From the NCBI GenBank assembly GCA_024196135.1, contig JAMQCK010000021.1, positions 62,001-126,000 of the forward strand: a stretch of 64,000 nucleotides of DNA, in the 5' to 3' direction. Shown here piece after piece: positions 24,417 to 36,344 of the stretch (the stretch's first letter is position 1; every line of letters starts with the position of its first letter). Under the pieces are notes generated by a model. The model worked only from the letters and a program-made list of their open reading frames with translations, was not told the DNA's origin and did no database searches. Source of the stretch: Pleurotus ostreatus/Saccharomyces cerevisiae fusant. Its lineage: Eukaryota > Opisthokonta. Made by a program: the position numbers and the translations under genes.

Positions 24417-26651
24417 ATGGACACGCCGACTGACCCCGTCTACGCCTCCTCGCCACCCAGCACGACTGGCAGCGACTCGCCGCGACCTGACTCTCTCGTC
24501 CATCCCCGTCACGACTCGTCCATCTCCGCCATCAATCCGTTCTCCCCGCCGCCCAGCGTCCATAGCTTCAGCTCGCCCAGTCACACGCCGCTGCACTCTC
24601 CCGTCCCAGCGACCGCGACCGGCGCCGATGCAAGCTACTTTGGCGACGTCAGGAGTCCCGTCCACCGCTTCAGCTCCAACTCCATAAGGCCAGCCAGCAG
24701 CGGCAACGCCTCTCGGCGCGAGACGTTCACGAGCCCGCCCAGCCGGCCGCTGACCATGCTCAGCACGTCCGTGCCACCGCCGACGCGCGTGGCGGCTCCG
24801 CGGACGAAATCGACGCTGCTGACGGACGACGCCGTCATCGAGAAGCCGTGGCTGGAGAAGCGGGATCCGCTGGCTCTCGTCGCGTACTGCATCACCTACG
24901 GCATCTTCTTCCTGGGTGTCATCATCGGTGGCGTGCGCTGTTATCTGGACTGGACTCACGTCGCGGTGATGAAGGGCAACCTCTGCCCCGTCATGGACGA
25001 GTCGTTCGATGGAGGAAACTCTGGGATCTTCGGCAACGACGGGATCTTCTTCAGGGAGGTCGACATGAGCGGGTTTGGGTACGTCCAATATTCTGTACAG
25101 GTTTATGCAGAACTAACGTCCCTCGCAGCAACGGCCAGTTCGAGATGACGACCTCGTCCTCGAAGAACTCCTTCGTCCGCGACGGCCACCTCTACATCAT
25201 GCCCACGCTGACGTCCGACGACATCGGCGAGGGCGCCGTCATGGACAACTACGTCTACAACCTCACCGACTGCACCTACAACATCACGCACGGCGACTCG
25301 TACACCTCCTCGACCGGCCCAGACGACGAGTCGTCCGCCTCCGACCAATCCGATTCGGACTTCGACGTCGACGCCTATCTGAAGGCGTGCTCCGGCGTGA
25401 GCAACGCGACGGCCGGGACGGTCATCTCGCCGGTGCAGAGCGCGCGGCTCTCGACGCGGTCGAGCGCGAAGATCAAGTACGGGAAGGTCGAGGTGAAGGC
25501 GAAGCTGCCGACTGGGTGAGTGTCTGCTTCGACTTTGCGTGTCCGTTCCGACTATGCTCCGTCAATATACTGACCGCGCCTATAGGGACTGGGTAAGCTG
25601 CGATCCGACTGTATTGAGCGCTATCGCCGTGATTGACACCTCTCTTGTAGCTCTGGCCAGCTATCTGGATGGTACGTATAATGCGTATAATGAACACATA
25701 CAAATGTCTGACGGATCACACAGCTTCCTGTCAACGGTGCATACGGACCGTGGCCCTTGAGCGGTAGGTCGATGACGACGCGCCCAAAATGTTCACCTCG
25801 CTCATATCACCTGCAGGTGAGATCGACATCATGGAATCTCGCGGGAATGGGCCTCGCTACAAGCATCAGTAAGCGTCCAATCATCGCCTCCTCTCGATCC
25901 TCCAATCTAATACCGCCCCTAGAGGAACGAACTACGTCCGCGGCTCCCTCAACTGGGGTCCACTCACCTGGCTCAGCTCCGTATACAAGACGTACGGCTG
26001 GTGGACGCGCCGACTCGGCACATATGACCAGGACTTCCACACCTATTCGCTGGAGTGGACGGAAGACTTCATGTGCGTTCTTCCCATTCGCCTTCTTGCC
26101 GCGCAGCTGATCGTCGGCCAATAGTCGCATCTACGTCGACACCCGCCTGCATCACATGCTCGAGCTCAAGCTCAACGAGCCCTTCTGGGACCGCGGCGAC
26201 TACCCGGCCGTCGTGCAGAACGGGACGGACTCGGTCGCGCTGGAAAACCCGTGGGTCAATGGCACCATGGCAGCACCCTTTGACCAAGGTGAGTGATTAT
26301 CGTTGTGTACTTCATCTCGCCGATGTCGACGTTGACTTTTCGTAGAGTTCTACCTCATCCTCAACCTGGCTGTCGGTGGCACGAACGGTTGGTTCCCCGA
26401 CGAGGACGGCAAGCCGTGGCTAGATGGGTCGGAAAGTGAGGATTCATCATTTGCTGCTGAGTTACATCGCTGACGATTGTTTTCGCAGCTGCGATGCGGG
26501 ACTTCGTCAAGCATAAGGACAAGTGGTACCCTACGTGGCCCGAGAGCGTCGAAGACCGGGCCTTCATAATGTGGGCGATTTGCATCATATGCAGTGCTGT
26601 AGATACTGACGAACTCACAGAGACTCCGTCAAGATGTGGCAGCAGTGCTAG
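24417..26651 (+). CDS. Type II membrane-anchored GH16 beta-glucanase/transglycosylase
   Basis: A Ser/Pro-rich cytosolic tail of about 150 residues precedes one membrane helix (PLALVAYCITYGIFFLGVII, residues about 153-175), then an extracytoplasmic GH16 domain. Catalytic motif GEIDIMES lies near 25810-25835, preceded by LWPAIWMLP. The remainder follows the GNBP/laminarinase-like pattern (NYVRGSLNWGPL, TYSLEWTEDFIRIYVDTR, ILNLAVGGTNGWFP). It ends DSVKMWQQC at 26651. An acidic Ser/Asp-rich insert near 25320-25370 separates the strands before the catalytic core. The first intron begins at 25079 (GTACGT). The likely site is the secretory pathway or plasma membrane, acting on nascent beta-1,3/1,6-glucan. 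It is not of Kre6/Skn1 type, because that WPGFW pattern is absent. Substrate is inferred. Confidence 0.92.
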
Positions 26652-27358
26652 ACTTCTCTCTCTCTGACACTGGACATTAATCATACGGTTGGGATAAAAG
26701 GACATTAGGTTCATGAAATGTTGTTATTTGGGTATCTTGCGTATATAGATAATCAGTAGACAAGTTCCGCTGTTCTTGGTCTGTCTGGCTGGATTAGCCC
26801 TGTTTGATAACGTTGTGGGTCCACAATTGGCGGACGCTATTGAGCCCAATAAGGTAACTCCGAAGGCCGACGAGCGCCGGCATCCGCATACGGTAGGCCT
26901 TGTTCGCCCGATTTGCTCGAACGAGCGGTGCAAATGGCCAGAGTCTCGTCGCGAAAGACCTTTTCTTAGAGTCCCAAGGAATTTTGCGGCTGACACCTCG
27001 CTTTGTTCAGGACTAGCGTGATCATCTCCAAAGCTCTCAAAGGCCCTCAACTGAAGGGGGAAAGTACGCAGTACATTGATAGATCTGGGTCAGCATAGGT
27101 CAAGTATAAACGATAACGATGTAGAGCAACACATGGCCAGATGCGATGCTTATCCTGGCCCGCTGTGGGGCGCGCCTCGTTGCCCTGATCGCCACCCTCA
27201 CCCACACCCAGCGGGCCGCGGAGTGCAGCGCCGTGGCAAGCATTTGCTACCCGAAGGCGGGAGAAGAGCTCGGGGGCACTTGACGCGCCAGGAAATCCAC
27301 AGGCGAGCCATGTACCCCATAGTCCAATCCTCCAAAGCCCTGTTCCTCAAAGCCGACC
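26652..27358. other. Convergent intergenic region
   Basis: Lies between the 3' ends of the membrane GH16 (+) and DUF6533 (-) genes. Short frames on both strands have no recognisable content. Confidence 0.4.
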
Positions 27359-28899
27359 TCATAAATACGACCACTTCCTCGACACCGACTGTCGCACGAT
27401 CTGCATCCGGATGCTGCCAACCTCCGTCGAGCCGACCGACGCCCGTGACTGCGCCGCCACCGACGCCCTTGACTGCGCCGCCACCGTCGTCTCGTCGTCC
27501 GAGTCCGTGGCGGAGTCGTACTCCCGCATGGCGGCGCGCCGGATGCTGAATATGAAGCGCGACGTGGTCACGGTGGACGCGCACCATATGAAGCTGCGTG
27601 CAAGATGTCAGGACGCGGAAATTCCGGTGCGAAGGCATATGAGGATGCGCGATATAGGAGGTTGGTGGCGGTACTCACAAAACGCCGACGAATTTGAGGG
27701 AGACGGGGGCGACGAGGGCGAGGACGAGGTTCGCTACGCGAAGGGCTGGGTAGAGAGGTCAGTCTTCGATGCACGAAGATTGGGGCACAAAGCACGTACA
27801 GGTCAAGACAAGAAAGTAGACGAATCCATCCCGGTATAGCGCCTTGACCATGGACGAGTTCGCGGACATGGGCCGTTGTAGCGCGTTCCACACGGTCGCA
27901 AGGAAAATGGAGACATCGAAGATAAGCTGTAGGATACACATTCAGTACAGGCTTGCGGGTGTCACGGCGTCGCCACATACGCCTGGCATCCATAGCGAAG
28001 AGATATGCACATCCTTGGCGAAGATGCACATGCGCAGATCGCTGCTATAAACCAGAGCAGCTGTGAAGTGTGTAGTGAGACTCAACGTAAAGGTGCATAT
28101 GAAAGGTGCACGAACGAGTCATGGTTACCACAGAGAAGGTACAGCAAGCGATATTGGCTAGCTGAGTGACGATGTACCCTACAAGGGAGCAGGCGACCAG
28201 ACGCCGGTTCCGATCCCATAGTACCCATAAGCGCAAGAGGACGAGGACTGGGTGATAGTTAGGAAGCGATGGCGAAGGGGAGGAGAGTTCGCGTACAGTC
28301 GCTGATGGCCATGGTAATTACTCCGAAGTACGTCTGGATCCATGTAGGTCAAGGGAGGGGAGGGGACGAGAAGATGAGTGGTGCTCACGGCGACATCCAT
28401 ATAGATCTTGCAGCTGCAACATGGTTAGCAATGGGGAGATTGTAGAGATGGGGCGACGCACAAGTTATCAGGGAGATATAAGGGGACTAGGCCGCTCAGT
28501 TCTGCTTTGGGTCAGATTGTGGGCGACGATGTGATGGGCATTCCACTCACGGATATTCTCAATTATAACTCCGATGAGGGGAAGGTAGCGCAGGATCAAG
28601 AAGAGGACTTGCGCGACCGTCAGCCTAGCCTTCCACACCAATTCCACTTCATCCTTGAGCGTTAGAAGGTGGTCATAGAGCAGAATCTACACGCGCAACG
28701 AATCAGACCAAGCATCCCCACCAACCCCCACCACTACTCACCACGACGCCGATCGCTGCAGAGGTCGAGGTCCGCGTCAGCCACCTCGCCACCGACGGCC
28801 TAGCCAGCACGCGCACGCACCAGTGACATAACGAGTGGCTCGGACGTCCTTGAGCGTCTCCACCAATGCCTCCAGCGCCTCGTCCTGGGCTGAGGACAT
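27359..28899 (-). CDS. DUF6533 multi-pass membrane protein
   Basis: Starts MSSAQDEALEALVETLKDVR at 28899. The DUF6533 signature reads RYVTAIGVVILLYDHLLTL, then KDEVELVW. Recovering it needs a 14-nt micro-exon (about 28756-28769) between a 65-nt and a 58-nt intron. Further helices follow, including YLPLIGVIIEN, VATYFGVITMAISD, LLRLWVLWDRNRRLVA, LWMPGLIFDVSIFLATVWNA and SLRVANLVLALVAPVSL. The C-terminal tail is Ser/Thr-rich with a duplicated VAAQSRASV, ending RKWSYL. An apparent in-frame stop near 27945 falls inside a 54-nt intron with a GTATGT donor, so the gene looks intact. One join near 28085-28130 is uncertain. This family of seven-helix-like proteins is expanded in Agaricomycetes with no known function. 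Confidence 0.85.
27420..27495 (-). repeat. Duplicated 27-nt coding repeat
   Basis: Two adjacent near-identical units encode VAAQSRASV within the C-terminal tail of the DUF6533 protein. They probably arose by a tandem duplication that kept the reading frame. Confidence 0.6.
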
Positions 28900-29362
28900 G
28901 GCGTCCGAAGGGAAACCGTCACTGGATGCTGGGCATCGACCGTCAGGAGGTATCTAGGGCGCGCGATTACACCATTCAGGGACCCAGTCTGCGGGTGGAG
29001 GCAATTTGCAATGGGGGACTGTTCCCGGTCGCTCAGCGGGGTCAAAGTGCTATCTATTCATTGGGGGAAGAGGGCGCGTAGCAAGGCCGTGGCTGGATCA
29101 GGTGAGGGAAAGGCATGCAAAGAGGAGCAAGAGAGAAAGATGGAAGAAATCAAGGCGGCCGCGCGGGAGGGTGCAAGGCAACGCGCGATGATGGCTGATT
29201 CGTTGAGCCGGCGATCGTCTGGTGCTCTCTGGCAAGCCGCATCTTCCGGAAGGGGGACATCGTCATAGAATACTGGAGATCGACAGCGATAGAAAGCAAT
29301 GGAGGGGGACAAGGTCATGAGAGCACAAGTACACAAAGTCATTCATTCTGCGTCGCCGATCA
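28900..29362. other. Intergenic, no gene seen
   Basis: Upstream region of the DUF6533 gene and 3' flank of the prefoldin gene. Overlapping short frames (61-94 codons) have no family resemblance. Confidence 0.4.
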
Positions 29363-29975
29363 TTAGCTCTTCAAAGGACCAGGTGCTGCCTGAGCCTGTG
29401 CTTGTATTTTCGCCTGCATGACTTGGATGAGGTACTGCATGTTCTCTCGTTTCTTCGCGATCGTCTCGTCCAGGGTCTCTACGTTCTTCTGGATGAAGTC
29501 GACCTTGTCCGTGTAGTGTTTTCGTGCTTGTGCACGCGTCTGCAGGAATGTGAGTAATCACCCACATCTCGCGCACAGCGACGCACCTTCTGCACGAAGT
29601 AGCCCGTCCCCACATCAACCAAGACGCGTTCTGTATCGCAAAGCTTTCCAGGGACGTATAATGAGTTAGTCAAGGGAACGAGGATCGTCTTGTCTGCAGT
29701 CGCGCATCAGTCTATGTTCAGATTGACCAGCCAGACCACGCACTCTGATTCTGTGGCTTCAGCTCCGCGACATTCTCGATGCAGGACTTGAACTTCGATT
29801 GCGCTTGCTTGAGTTGTACGAGAGAGTTCGTCAGGTGGGAAAGTTCCTTCGCAGTGTGAGTTGCGTCTATGTGCTTCTTCAGCAGAAGAAGTACCTCTTC
29901 AAGCTGTCTCTTGACCTCTGCGAGGGATGAGAGATCCAGGTCGCTGATGTTGACTTGTTGCGGCGCCCCAGACAT
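29363..29975 (-). CDS. GIM5: Prefoldin subunit 5 (alpha-class, Gim5)
   Basis: Subunit of the hexameric cytosolic chaperone that hands nascent actin and tubulin to the CCT chaperonin. Exons 29744-29975, 29587-29693 and 29363-29539 total 516 nt (171 residues) and close in frame. Two long amphipathic helices ([19 protein letters not shown] and [20 protein letters not shown]) flank the beta-hairpin sequences [15 protein letters not shown] and [13 protein letters not shown]. This is the alpha-class four-strand pattern. The tail is short and Gln/Ala-rich. Both introns use GTGCGT donors. Confidence 0.94.
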
Positions 29976-30306
29976 GATCGCGAAGTGAGAGTTCTGATCA
30001 AGTGCGGTTAGGGCGCTAAGCGCTAAAGTCCGGCCCGGACGCGGTTTTCCAGATTTGGTACAATAGGAAATCAAGGGCGAGCTCTTCAAATCGCGGACAT
30101 GCTCTTTAGCCCTTTCGAGTCTCACGGTCAAACGGTGAATGCACGAAGCGCGCACAATAGTGCAGCGTCATCCACCTTTTGCGTCTACAGTACAAGTACA
30201 GCGACAATAGTTGCGATATAAATTAGGTGCAAAACAAAGCAAGTAAGTATGTGCGTATCAGTAGATCTCCCCTTGTACGAAGCGTCCGCAATCCAAGCAC
30301 CCTCTA
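29976..30306. other. Intergenic between prefoldin and SAC3 genes
   Basis: 331 bp: promoter of the prefoldin gene and 3' flank of SAC3. An AT-rich run ATATAAATT lies near 30215. No gene is seen. Confidence 0.4.
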
Positions 30307-33300
30307 TCAACGAGTCAAAAACTTCTGCTTGACGTTCTTCGTCAGCTCGCGAAGCATGGCCGCAGTGACCTGGGGCGACGAGGAGGACGGCGTCTCAGGC
30401 GACGTGCTGCTCATGCTCGTCGACGGCGTGACCACGTTCGTGCCGTCCACCACGCTGGACGCCAACCCGGAGGACATGCGACGGCGCTTCGGCATTGTGC
30501 TAGTGGAGATGTCAGTATTTGTGCACGCGAAGAGGAGATGCAACGAACCTGATCTCCGTCGCCTCAGACGCCTCACGCCTTTTCGCAGGCGACCGCCTCG
30601 TCCGCAGAGTGAGCGCATGCTCGAGCGTAGCCACCTGCTCTATGGTCGCATCACGGAACTTGTCCATGGCCTCCCTATGATCCTCTACCATGACGTGGTA
30701 TTGGGCGTCGGCATCCCCAAGCTGCTCTTGTGCAAATTGCCGCGCAAGGTCGAGGATGTTGTCGAGGAAGTTTTCGGCGGGGAACTCGCGCTCCATGTCG
30801 CGCTGGCTGATGATGTCTGCGCCAATTTGGTCGGCAAGGTCGGCGGGGTGCACTTCGGCGAGCCAGTTGAGTGCGAGCTCGTAGGCAGAGCTGGGGGCAC
30901 TTGTCAGCAGGTAGAACACAAAAGACGTATCCCGGTCCACGTACTCTTCATTCGTGATCTCCCTATCGAAGGCGGGTAGCGGCTCCACATTCTGCATGCC
31001 GAGTAGGCCAAGGGATATCCGCATGGCGTCGTTCATCATCTCAACTACCGACTTCAATAGCTGGCCGAAGACCACCCAGTCGACTGCCAGACGAGTTAGA
31101 ATCCTCGGACAGCGACGTCAAGGATAAGTCACTTACAACGACCATATACCATGCATCTCTCCAAGCGCTCCTCAAAGAAATCGTTGATGCGCGGCTCAAA
31201 CGTCTCAAAGACGTCGTTGAACGACCACCGGCGGACATACTTGCCCTCCAGGTCAAAGTCGATCTTAGACGCGACGTCGTAAAACTTCGCATCCATGTCG
31301 CCGGAGGCGGCGGAAATGGGGAGCACAGCCAACGACCCGATAGTCTCGTCAGCCTTGGCTTTGGTCATCTGCGGAAGATGATGAGCATGCAGTGAGTATA
31401 CTGGTGTTTCCTGCTCACCATCCCAGCCAGGTCCGAAGGCAGCGATGAGTCGTCCTTGCTCGTCCATTGCACAAACAAGACGGAGGGTAGGAAGTGCCGG
31501 CCATCAGGCATACCCTTCAGGATATCCCTCAACCGCGCACAGTCGTCCAGGACGCGGTATTTCCTGCAGTCTCATTAAAGCACAGCCCTCCATTGCACAA
31601 GCACATCAACTCACCTCTCCAACTCATCTTCCACGCCCTCAAGTGGAGTGCACTCGAACATGATCAGGCCCGGAAAGCCATCGGCATCGGGCGCGACCTC
31701 TCCAGCCAGCGGAACCGAGAAGACGATCTCCGTCTCCCACTTGCCCGCGTCCGGTATGTTGAACTTTCTCTCCAACCATATGGCCGTTCCGTCGTGCACC
31801 TGGTTCAGCGAGATCCATACGCGGAATTCTGGCGGCACGTCACGGTCTCCTTGCAGTGTGCGCAATGCCTGCAAAAAGGTCCCCGGCGCCCAGGTGCGCT
31901 TATGCTCTTCTCGATGCTGAGTCAAGGTCAGCTGCAATTCAGGATATGCGGGTACCAAACAACTCACGGCTATGAATCGCGCCGCCATCTCCTCATCCGT
32001 GACCGGGGGCTTGTACCCTGTCGACCGCCGCTTCGCGCGCTTCCTCTTGATCTCCTCCGGCGACAGCTCCTGGAACGTGCGCTTGTTCCCCGGCTCGGAC
32101 GACGTCGACGAGCCCATGGAGCGCCGTGCGCCTGACTGCCTCCGGACCTTCTCGTGGTACTCCTCTGCCTTCCGTACCGCTTCCTTGTACTCGCCGCTCG
32201 CCACCGCCTTCTTCTCCCACTTCTTGAAGGTCGTTTTGACGAGGTGACTGCGCGCGAGGAAGGAGCGGACTAGCTCTTTCGGATCCCTCTCAGGCTCGTT
32301 GTTCTCCTGAGGAGCAGGCGACGCAGGAGGGGCTTGTTCAGGCTGCTTGCCCTTCGCCTTAGCAGACGGCGTCGGCGGGAAGGGGAAGCTGCCAAAGCCC
32401 GTCGGCGAATTCATCTGCAGAGGGCTGAGCGCCCCCGAGGGCGTTTTCGGTGCCTCCATAGTCTGAGTGCGCGCCAGCAGCCTGTTGGGGCCAGGTGTTC
32501 CAGGCCCTACACCCGTGGGCGTCGAGGGCCCGGGAATACCAAACGGTGACGCGGCGGATGTTGGCGTGGACGGAAGGGATATGGTGTGTACCTTCCCGAG
32601 TGGCGGCGGCTCCGTGGCGGTCATCGGTCGTGTTTCTTCGCCCTCAGGGGGGCGCGCATCCTCGCTCGGGAGGATCTCGACCTTCAAAGGCGAGGGATTG
32701 CGGGCCTTGAATGGGTTCGCGTCGCTCGCGGGTGGCTTGGGCGCACCAAACACCGGCGCAGGGGTCTCTTTAGAGGAACCCGCCGCCGGGGCACTGCCAA
32801 AGATGGATCCTGACGCTGGCGCAGCTGGTTGGGAGGACGGCGACTGCCCGAAGGGCGAGCCGGACGGGAAGCTACTACTGGGTTGGACAGGTTGAGCAGG
32901 ATGAGTAGGTGAGGTCGTCTGCGACGTCGAGGCAGCTGGCGGCGTCAAGAAGAGCGGCTGGCTGAAGATCGACTTCGGCTTCGAGGGCTCCGTCGTCGCA
33001 GGTGGCGCACTCGCGGATGTCGGCAGCGTACTCGACGCCGGTGGGAAGGCGCTGACTGGCGCCGTCGACCGCGCAGGGAAGGTGAAGGGCTTTGCATCCG
33101 GGTTCAGCGATGTCGGGCCCGGGTTGCTACCGAAGCCAAAACCATTATTCGAGCCGCTGCCAAAACCGCTGCTCAAGCTGCCACTGCCAAAGATGCTGGC
33201 CTTCGGCTCCTCCTTCAATGCCGTCGATGAGGACTGGAACGAATTCTGAGCCTGCGCACTGCCAAACCCGTTTGGTGCTGATGTCGACCCGAAGATGTTG

Positions 33301-35892
33301 GTAGACGGGCCCTTCGGCTGCTGGCCGAAGAATCCGCCGAACGGCGCTGAAGGTGCTGCCGTGGTCGTCTCTTGTGGCTGTTCTTGAGCTTGCTCTCCCT
33401 CCCCGTCACCTCCCTCGTATCCCTCCCCTTCCTGATACTCTCCACCCTCCTCGTACTCTCCCCCTTCCTCTCCATACTCGCCTCCATCCTCCGCATACTC
33501 CTGCTCTTCACCACCATTTTCTGTCGCGCCCGCCGCCGGTGGCTGCGCACTGCCAAATATCCCTGCAACTGCGTCAGAAAGATCCTGCGACGAACGGAAC
33601 CAACTCACTCTCCGCTAGTGACTTCGAACTAGGTTCAGTCGGTGCGGACTCCTGTGCTTTAGGTGCACCAAACGGCTGTGTCGCGGGTGCCGGCGCCGAG
33701 TTGACAGGCTGGCCGAACGCAGGAATGTTGAAAGCATTCGGCGTCACCTTCAGGTTGAACGGGTTCGATGAGCTGGTCTGCCCGAATGCAGACGTCGAGC
33801 CGAACGCCGACTGCGTCGAGCCCGTCTGACCAAATACCGACGGCGTCGAAGTCGCCGCCTTGCCGAAGATAGTCCCGTTCGTCCCGTTCACCTGCGGCAC
33901 AGACGACGAAGCGGGCTGGGAGCCAAAGAATCCGGAGGTGGGCTGCTTGCCGAAGAGCGAGGTCGATGTCGAGGGTTGTCCGAAAGTAGATGTGGATGTG
34001 GTGGTCTGACCGAAAGCGGGTGCGCTGGTCTGGCCGAAGGCAGGTGTACTGGCTGTGCTGGTCTGACCAAAGGGCGAAGGCGCGCTCGACGCGCCGGACG
34101 AGCCAAAGAAGGAGGGTGCGGAGGTCGAGCCGAAGATGGACTGTTGCGGCGCGGGTTCAGTCGGCGCCGGCTGCGGTTCCTCCGCCTGCTCTTCCTCGCC
34201 GTAGTCGCCCTCTCCACCCTCCTCCTCTTCATCATACTGCCCCTGCTCCTCCATATCCTCGCTCGACACATACTGCATCTCCGCAGGCTCCAGTCGGGAC
34301 GACACCGGCGCCGGCAGCCCCCCAATCAGCCCCTCAATCAGATCCGGCCAATCCAACTCCCCCCTCAACGCCTCAATATCCGTAATCCCCAAATGCTCCA
34401 GCTCGCTCTCTTTGAACAGGTACTCCATCAGACAAACCACCAGATACACCACGATCTGCCCGTTCGGTAATTGTTGCAGCAGCTGGACGAGGTGCATGAA
34501 CTTGTCGCGGCCGACGGTCTCGACCTTCTGGCTCTTCTTGTTCTCCTTGTCGACGAGGAGCTTGCTCGTCTTCGAGATCGGCGCGCTGAGCTTCTGCACG
34601 TGCTGCCGGAAGTCGTTGACGGCGATGAAGACGGGGTGCGAGGCGATGGACGGGGCGATGTAGTCCTTGCGGACGACCTGGTCGCGGATGTGCGAGAGCC
34701 GCTGGTATACGCGCATCTCGATCTCGTGAGGGGAGGTGTAGTTGGGGTCCTTCTCAGGCTGTCGGTAGTCTTCGTAGGATTCCTTGAGGGTTTGCAGCGC
34801 TGGGAGAGGTCGGATCAAATCCTCTTGAGGAACCATGACCACTACTTACTGTTCATCAAGCGCTGCTCCTCCAGTGCGACATTATAGTTCGTTCCCCGCA
34901 TAAGGTGCATGACGAGTATGTGGTGGCGGACTATACGGTGGTTGATTTCCATCGACGTGATGTTGGTCATGTGCTGGATGGTCATGTCCGAACGCACGGC
35001 GCGGGTACGATCGCTGATGTATCCAGCGGAGGCTTGAAAACCAATCTCCGGTAACAATTGGTGGAAGAGATAGTTGAGCGTCATCTGGGTATAGTTCTCA
35101 AGCAGAGCACTCGAGCAACAAACTGCGAACGCACCACGAGAACAGGGCCAGGTCTCAAATCCGAAGGGACGACCTTGTCACCCACTCCGCGCTCATACCG
35201 CGTCACCGCTCGATTGTGGTCGAGGCGGCGCTTGTCTCCTGGGACCTGGAGAGCTTTTCAGTGTAGATGCAGATAGAGGGGGACGCGACGCACGTTCTCA
35301 ATATCCGTGACAAGCAGCATCTCGTTCTCGCGTCGATACCGTTCCGCTCGGGAACACATGTCGCGGCACGTCCCCACGACCGTGATCGCGTCTTCCAGTC
35401 GCTTCGGCTTGAAGTCATCCAGCTGCTTATTCTTAATAGCGACTCTGCGCTCGACTTCGCGTAGGCGTGCGAGCTGCAAGACATGAGCGAGGGGAACTGC
35501 GCTCGTTCGTGTATACGCACCTCTCTGGTCATGGCAAGGCGCTCCGGCGGGCTGAGATCCGGCTCGTCTCGGGCCCGGACATACAGAGGGCTGAGATCTT
35601 CCTCATCGTCCTCATCCACATTGTCGCTCGAAGGGGCTTGCGAACTAGCGGGGGTGCTCTGGCTTGTTGTGGGGGTGGAATGGGTCCGCGCATTGACGAG
35701 CGACATGTTGCGCGCGCCACCAGGGCCACGCGCAGGCTGCCTGGGACCACCTCCCCTCTCCCATCTGTCCGACTCCGCGCCTCTTCCTCGTCCGACTGAG
35801 TCGTCCGAGACCCATTGCTTGTTCCTTGACGGACGAGGGGAGTGCCCGCGTCCGCCGCCTCTGCCGCGAGAGTGGTGGGCCAACTGGGCCAT
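30307..35892 (-). CDS. SAC3: Sac3/GANP mRNA-export scaffold with internal FG repeats
   Basis: Scaffold of the TREX-2 complex at the nuclear pore basket, coupling transcription to mRNA export. The N-terminus is RG-rich (MAQLAHHSRGRGGGRGHSPR). The SAC3/GANP domain opens with GTCRDMCSRAERYRRE near 35345-35385 and runs to about 34330 (NYLFHQLLPEIGF, RVYQRLSHIRDQVVRKDY, YLVVCLMEYLFKESELEHLG). Two FG-repeat blocks follow (about 33650-34150 and 32750-33340: SVFGQTG, SAFGSTS, IFGSGS). They are joined by a 46-nt intron, so the second block (IFGSAQPP onward) is the same gene. A basic helix (TTFKKWEKKAVASGEYKEAV) near 32200 may be the Sus1/Cdc31-binding region. The C-terminal part reaches LTKNVKQKFLTR. 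Estimated length is about 1650 residues. The only ATG consistent with the upstream frame is at 35892. Confidence 0.9.
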
Positions 35893-36344
35893 ATTCACGT
35901 GTAGAGTGGTCGTGCCGTGTCGTGTGTCGGTGTGTAGGGGTCCGCAGAGGGCACCGGTGCCCTTGTTCGTGAAGGAGCCGCCGACGCGATGGTGGTCGCG
36001 GACAAAAGACCAGGTATTTCAAATTGCCTGCTCGTCGTCCAAAAGGAGAAGCCCTTGTGTTCGCCATCAAACACTACACGTGGCTTCCTCAAGTTCAACT
36101 TTGAAGTTGACTGGAACCCTCCAGCCATCCACCATCCACAGCTATCCACCATCCACAATGTCGCGGTCAGTACCTTGCAACAGTGAACTTGTACTTGAAG
36201 GCTTGGAGATCTGGAATATCAGTCCGTATCCAGAAACGATGGCTTTATACTGCCCATGACGCTCGTGACCGCATTCATCGGTACCACAAGCTTGACACCG
36301 TACTACCACCTTGATAATCTGCTGCTAGAGATATCGCTTCAAGC
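35893..36344. promoter_or_regulatory. Divergent promoter between SAC3 and the small Cys-rich gene
   Basis: 452 bp between opposite start codons. It contains a short tandem repeat at 36125-36158 (two copies around ATCCACCATCCACA). No clear TATA element. Confidence 0.35.

Noticed and set aside
27940..27960. Apparent nonsense codon (TGA) in the DUF6533 gene, suggesting a pseudogene
   Set aside because: It falls within a 54-nt intron with a GTATGT donor and CTACAG acceptor. Removing it restores the family pattern.
33560..33608. A separate FG-nucleoporin gene starting MSWFRSSQDLSDAV
   Set aside because: That start lies within a 46-nt intron of SAC3. Splicing joins LAER to IFGSAQPP in frame, so the FG blocks are one gene.
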